Shown piece by piece: positions 40,215-42,020 of a stretch of 42,020 bases of DNA. The position numbers and the translations under genes are program-made. The notes under the pieces were generated by a model that worked only from the letters and a program-made list of their open reading frames with translations, was not told where the DNA came from and made no database searches. The first letter of the stretch is position 1; each line of letters opens with the position of its first letter. The stretch is from an uncultured Lachnospiraceae bacterium (lineage in GTDB: Bacteria > Bacillota > Clostridia > Lachnospirales > Lachnospiraceae): positions 1 through 42,020 of the forward strand of contig CAKRJT010000024.1 of assembly GCA_934351925.1 (NCBI GenBank), in the 5' to 3' direction.

Positions 40215-42020
40215 ATGGCAAGGAATAAATACGATATAGATGAGACTTTGGAGAGTAAATTTGATTTAAACCAGTTAAAACGTCTTGGAAAATATGTTGG
40301 CAATTATAAAAAGACCTTGATTACGGTTATAGTGCTCATGCTTATCTCAAGTGCACTTTCAATGCTCAATCCTCTGTTTTTGAAGGATGTAATGGACACG
40401 ATTGAGCAGTGCGCGGTTCATGGCACGATGAGCAAAGCAGCGGCTACACAGAGAGTCATCGCTGCGAGCTGTCTGATGCTTGCCGTGACGATAATAGTTG
40501 TGCTCATACTCAGATTCAAGATTAAGATGATGGCTGAGGTCGGGCAGGGCGTCATCCATGCACTGCGCCGTGATTTGTTTGTGCATTTGCAGGAGCTGCC
40601 GTTTTCCTACTATGACGATAAGCCGCATGGCAAGATTCAGGTGCGTGTGGTCAACTATGTAAATAACCTAAGCGACCTGCTCTCAAACGGTATTGTAAAC
40701 ACTATAACGGATATGTGCAGTCTTATATTCATTATAATTTTCATGTTAATGTTGAATGTGCAGTTCACGCTTGTGTGTCTGTGCGGATTGCCGATTCTGG
40801 CTGCGCTTGTGTGGATAATCAAGAAAAAACAGAGAAGAGCCTGGCAGATACAGTCTAATAAGCAGTCAAACCTGAATGCCTACATAGCGGAGAGCATCAA
40901 CGGTATCCGTGTCACACAGTCATTTGTCCGCGAGGACGTTAACACGGATATATTTAACAGACTTAACATGGAGTCAAAAAAATCATGGCTGAATGCGGTC
41001 AAGTATAACTTCCTTCTGAACCCGGTGGTTCAGACAATCACGGTTGTGACAACGGCAATCATATATGTTCTGGGTGTCGCGTGGATTACGGACGGCTATG
41101 CGGCTATGACAGTCGGTACACTTGTTGCATTTACCGGCTATATCTCAAGATTCTGGGCGCCGATTACCACACTTGCGAACTTCTATAACAGTGTGCTTAC
41201 CGCTGTTTCATATCTTGAGAGAATATTTGAGACGATAGATGAGCCGGTCAAGGTTACGGATGCGCCGGATGCTAAGCCCATGCCTGAGATTAAGGGTGAG
41301 GTTGAGTTTAAGAATGTCTGCTTTGCATACGATGACGGCGTGCCTGTCCTTAAGAATGTAAGCTTCAAGGCGGGAGTCGGAGAGAGCTATGCGATAGTAG
41401 GTCCTACGGGCGCCGGCAAGACAACCATAGTCAATCTCATAAGCCGTTTTTACAATCTCACCTCAGGGCAGGTGCTTATCGACGGAATAGATATCAGCAG
41501 GGGGACAATCAAATCCCTCAGAACCCAGATGGGTGTGATGATGCAGGACAGCTTCATATTCGCGGGAACGATTATGGACAATATCCGCTACGGCAATATG
41601 GAGGCGAGCGATGAGGATGTCATAAAGGCGGCTAAGACCGTGTGCGCCCACGACTTTATCATGGGGCTTGAGAACGGCTACTACACCGAGGTTAATGAGC
41701 GCGGAAGCCGTCTGTCTGCAGGGCAGAGGCAGCTTATCTCATTTGCGCGTGCTGTTTTGGCAGACCCTAAGATTCTCATACTTGATGAGGCAACCTCAAG
41801 TATCGACACTGAGACGGAGATACTTCTGCAGAAGGGACTTAACGAGCTGTTAAAGGGAAGAACCTCCTTCATTATCGCCCATCGTCTCTCAACAATCAAA
41901 AACTCGTCATGTATTATGTATGTCGACCACGGCGAGATTGTCGAGATGGGAAGCCACGACGAGCTTATGAAAAATAAGGACGGAATGTATTACAAGCTTT
42001 ATATGTCGCAGTATGATTTC
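40215..42020 (+). CDS. ABC exporter half-transporter, catalytic partner (runs off the window)
   Basis: At least 602 residues, open at the window end with no stop. It has a six-helix membrane domain (about 30-335) and an ATPase domain with Walker A GPTGAGKT (near 397-404), signature LSAGQRQL, Walker B ILILDEATSSID with catalytic Glu525, and the His switch AHRLS. It therefore supplies a canonical Walker B to the heterodimer formed with the upstream gene. The nucleotide-binding domain is essentially complete, so probably only a few residues are missing. AATGAGGA precedes ATG 40215. Confidence 0.9.
   Translation, partial: MARNKYDIDETLESKFDLNQLKRLGKYVGNYKKTLITVIVLMLISSALSMLNPLFLKDVMDTIEQCAVHGTMSKAAATQRVIAASCLMLAVTIIVVLILRFKIKMMAEVGQGVIHALRRDLFVHLQELPFSYYDDKPHGKIQVRVVNYVNNLSDLLSNGIVNTITDMCSLIFIIIFMLMLNVQFTLVCLCGLPILAALVWIIKKKQRRAWQIQSNKQSNLNAYIAESINGIRVTQSFVREDVNTDIFNRLNMESKKSWLNAVKYNFLLNPVVQTITVVTTAIIYVLGVAWITDGYAAMTVGTLVAFTGYISRFWAPITTLANFYNSVLTAVSYLERIFETIDEPVKVTDAPDAKPMPEIKGEVEFKNVCFAYDDGVPVLKNVSFKAGVGESYAIVGPTGAGKTTIVNLISRFYNLTSGQVLIDGIDISRGTIKSLRTQMGVMMQDSFIFAGTIMDNIRYGNMEASDEDVIKAAKTVCAHDFIMGLENGYYTEVNERGSRLSAGQRQLISFARAVLADPKILILDEATSSIDTETEILLQKGLNELLKGRTSFIIAHRLSTIKNSSCIMYVDHGEIVEMGSHDELMKNKDGMYYKLYMSQYDF

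Overview
The window looks like a chromosomal segment from a gut Lachnospiraceae member (Clostridia, Firmicutes). The evidence is AGGAGG-type ribosome binding sites, moderately low GC with AT-rich intergenic DNA, a tryptophan T-box leader, LytR-CpsA-Psr and BspA-type leucine-rich repeat proteins, many small lipoproteins with classical lipoboxes, and large RNPP-like helix-turn-helix regulators. No species is assigned. No tRNA, rRNA, insertion sequence, phage gene or CRISPR array was seen.

Layout. Positions 1-4.9 kb hold cell-surface genes: an LRR wall protein, an LCP-family protein, a coiled-coil protein of unknown function and a SASA-type esterase. A chemoreceptor without an extracellular ligand domain follows (5-6.4 kb), then a MacB/FtsX-type ABC transporter pair behind a promoter rich in dyads (6.4-9.8 kb). 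A complete trp operon (trpEGDCFBA, 11.2-18.2 kb) sits behind a T-box leader with a UGG specifier and is flanked on both sides by paralogous lipoprotein genes. From 18.3 to 27.7 kb is an accessory-looking region: lipoproteins, a 710-residue RNPP-like regulator with a convergent small hydrophobic peptide gene, a small secreted Cys/His protein, an orphan solute-binding lipoprotein and a frameshifted regulator fragment coupled to another lipoprotein. From 27.7 to 37 kb is a phosphate regulon: pstSCAB-phoU, a Na/Pi cotransporter with a PhoU-like tail, and a PhoB/PhoR-type two-component pair. The window ends with an AraC-family regulator divergent from a two-gene heterodimeric ABC exporter, the second gene running off the end.

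How the genes fit together. The phosphate block is a self-contained sense-and-import module: PhoR/PhoB-like regulators, TTTACA repeats before pstS, a high-affinity Pst importer, PhoU, and a Na-coupled carrier. The trp block makes tryptophan from chorismate under tRNA-Trp control.

The most unusual content is non-coding. (1) A two-hairpin element occurs twice, before the coiled-coil gene and between trpE and trpG, with base changes that preserve pairing. (2) Two arrays of four palindromes with TACCGC/GCGGTA arms, spaced about 73 nt, lie before a lipoprotein gene and before the PhoB-like gene. (3) An array of GTAAC half-sites is spaced at whole helical turns. (4) A 34-nt direct repeat pair lies before the Na/Pi carrier. 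The best candidate for an undescribed protein system is the RNPP-like regulator with its convergent peptide gene and the neighbouring secreted and lipid-anchored proteins. All functional pairings here are inference from sequence reading alone.
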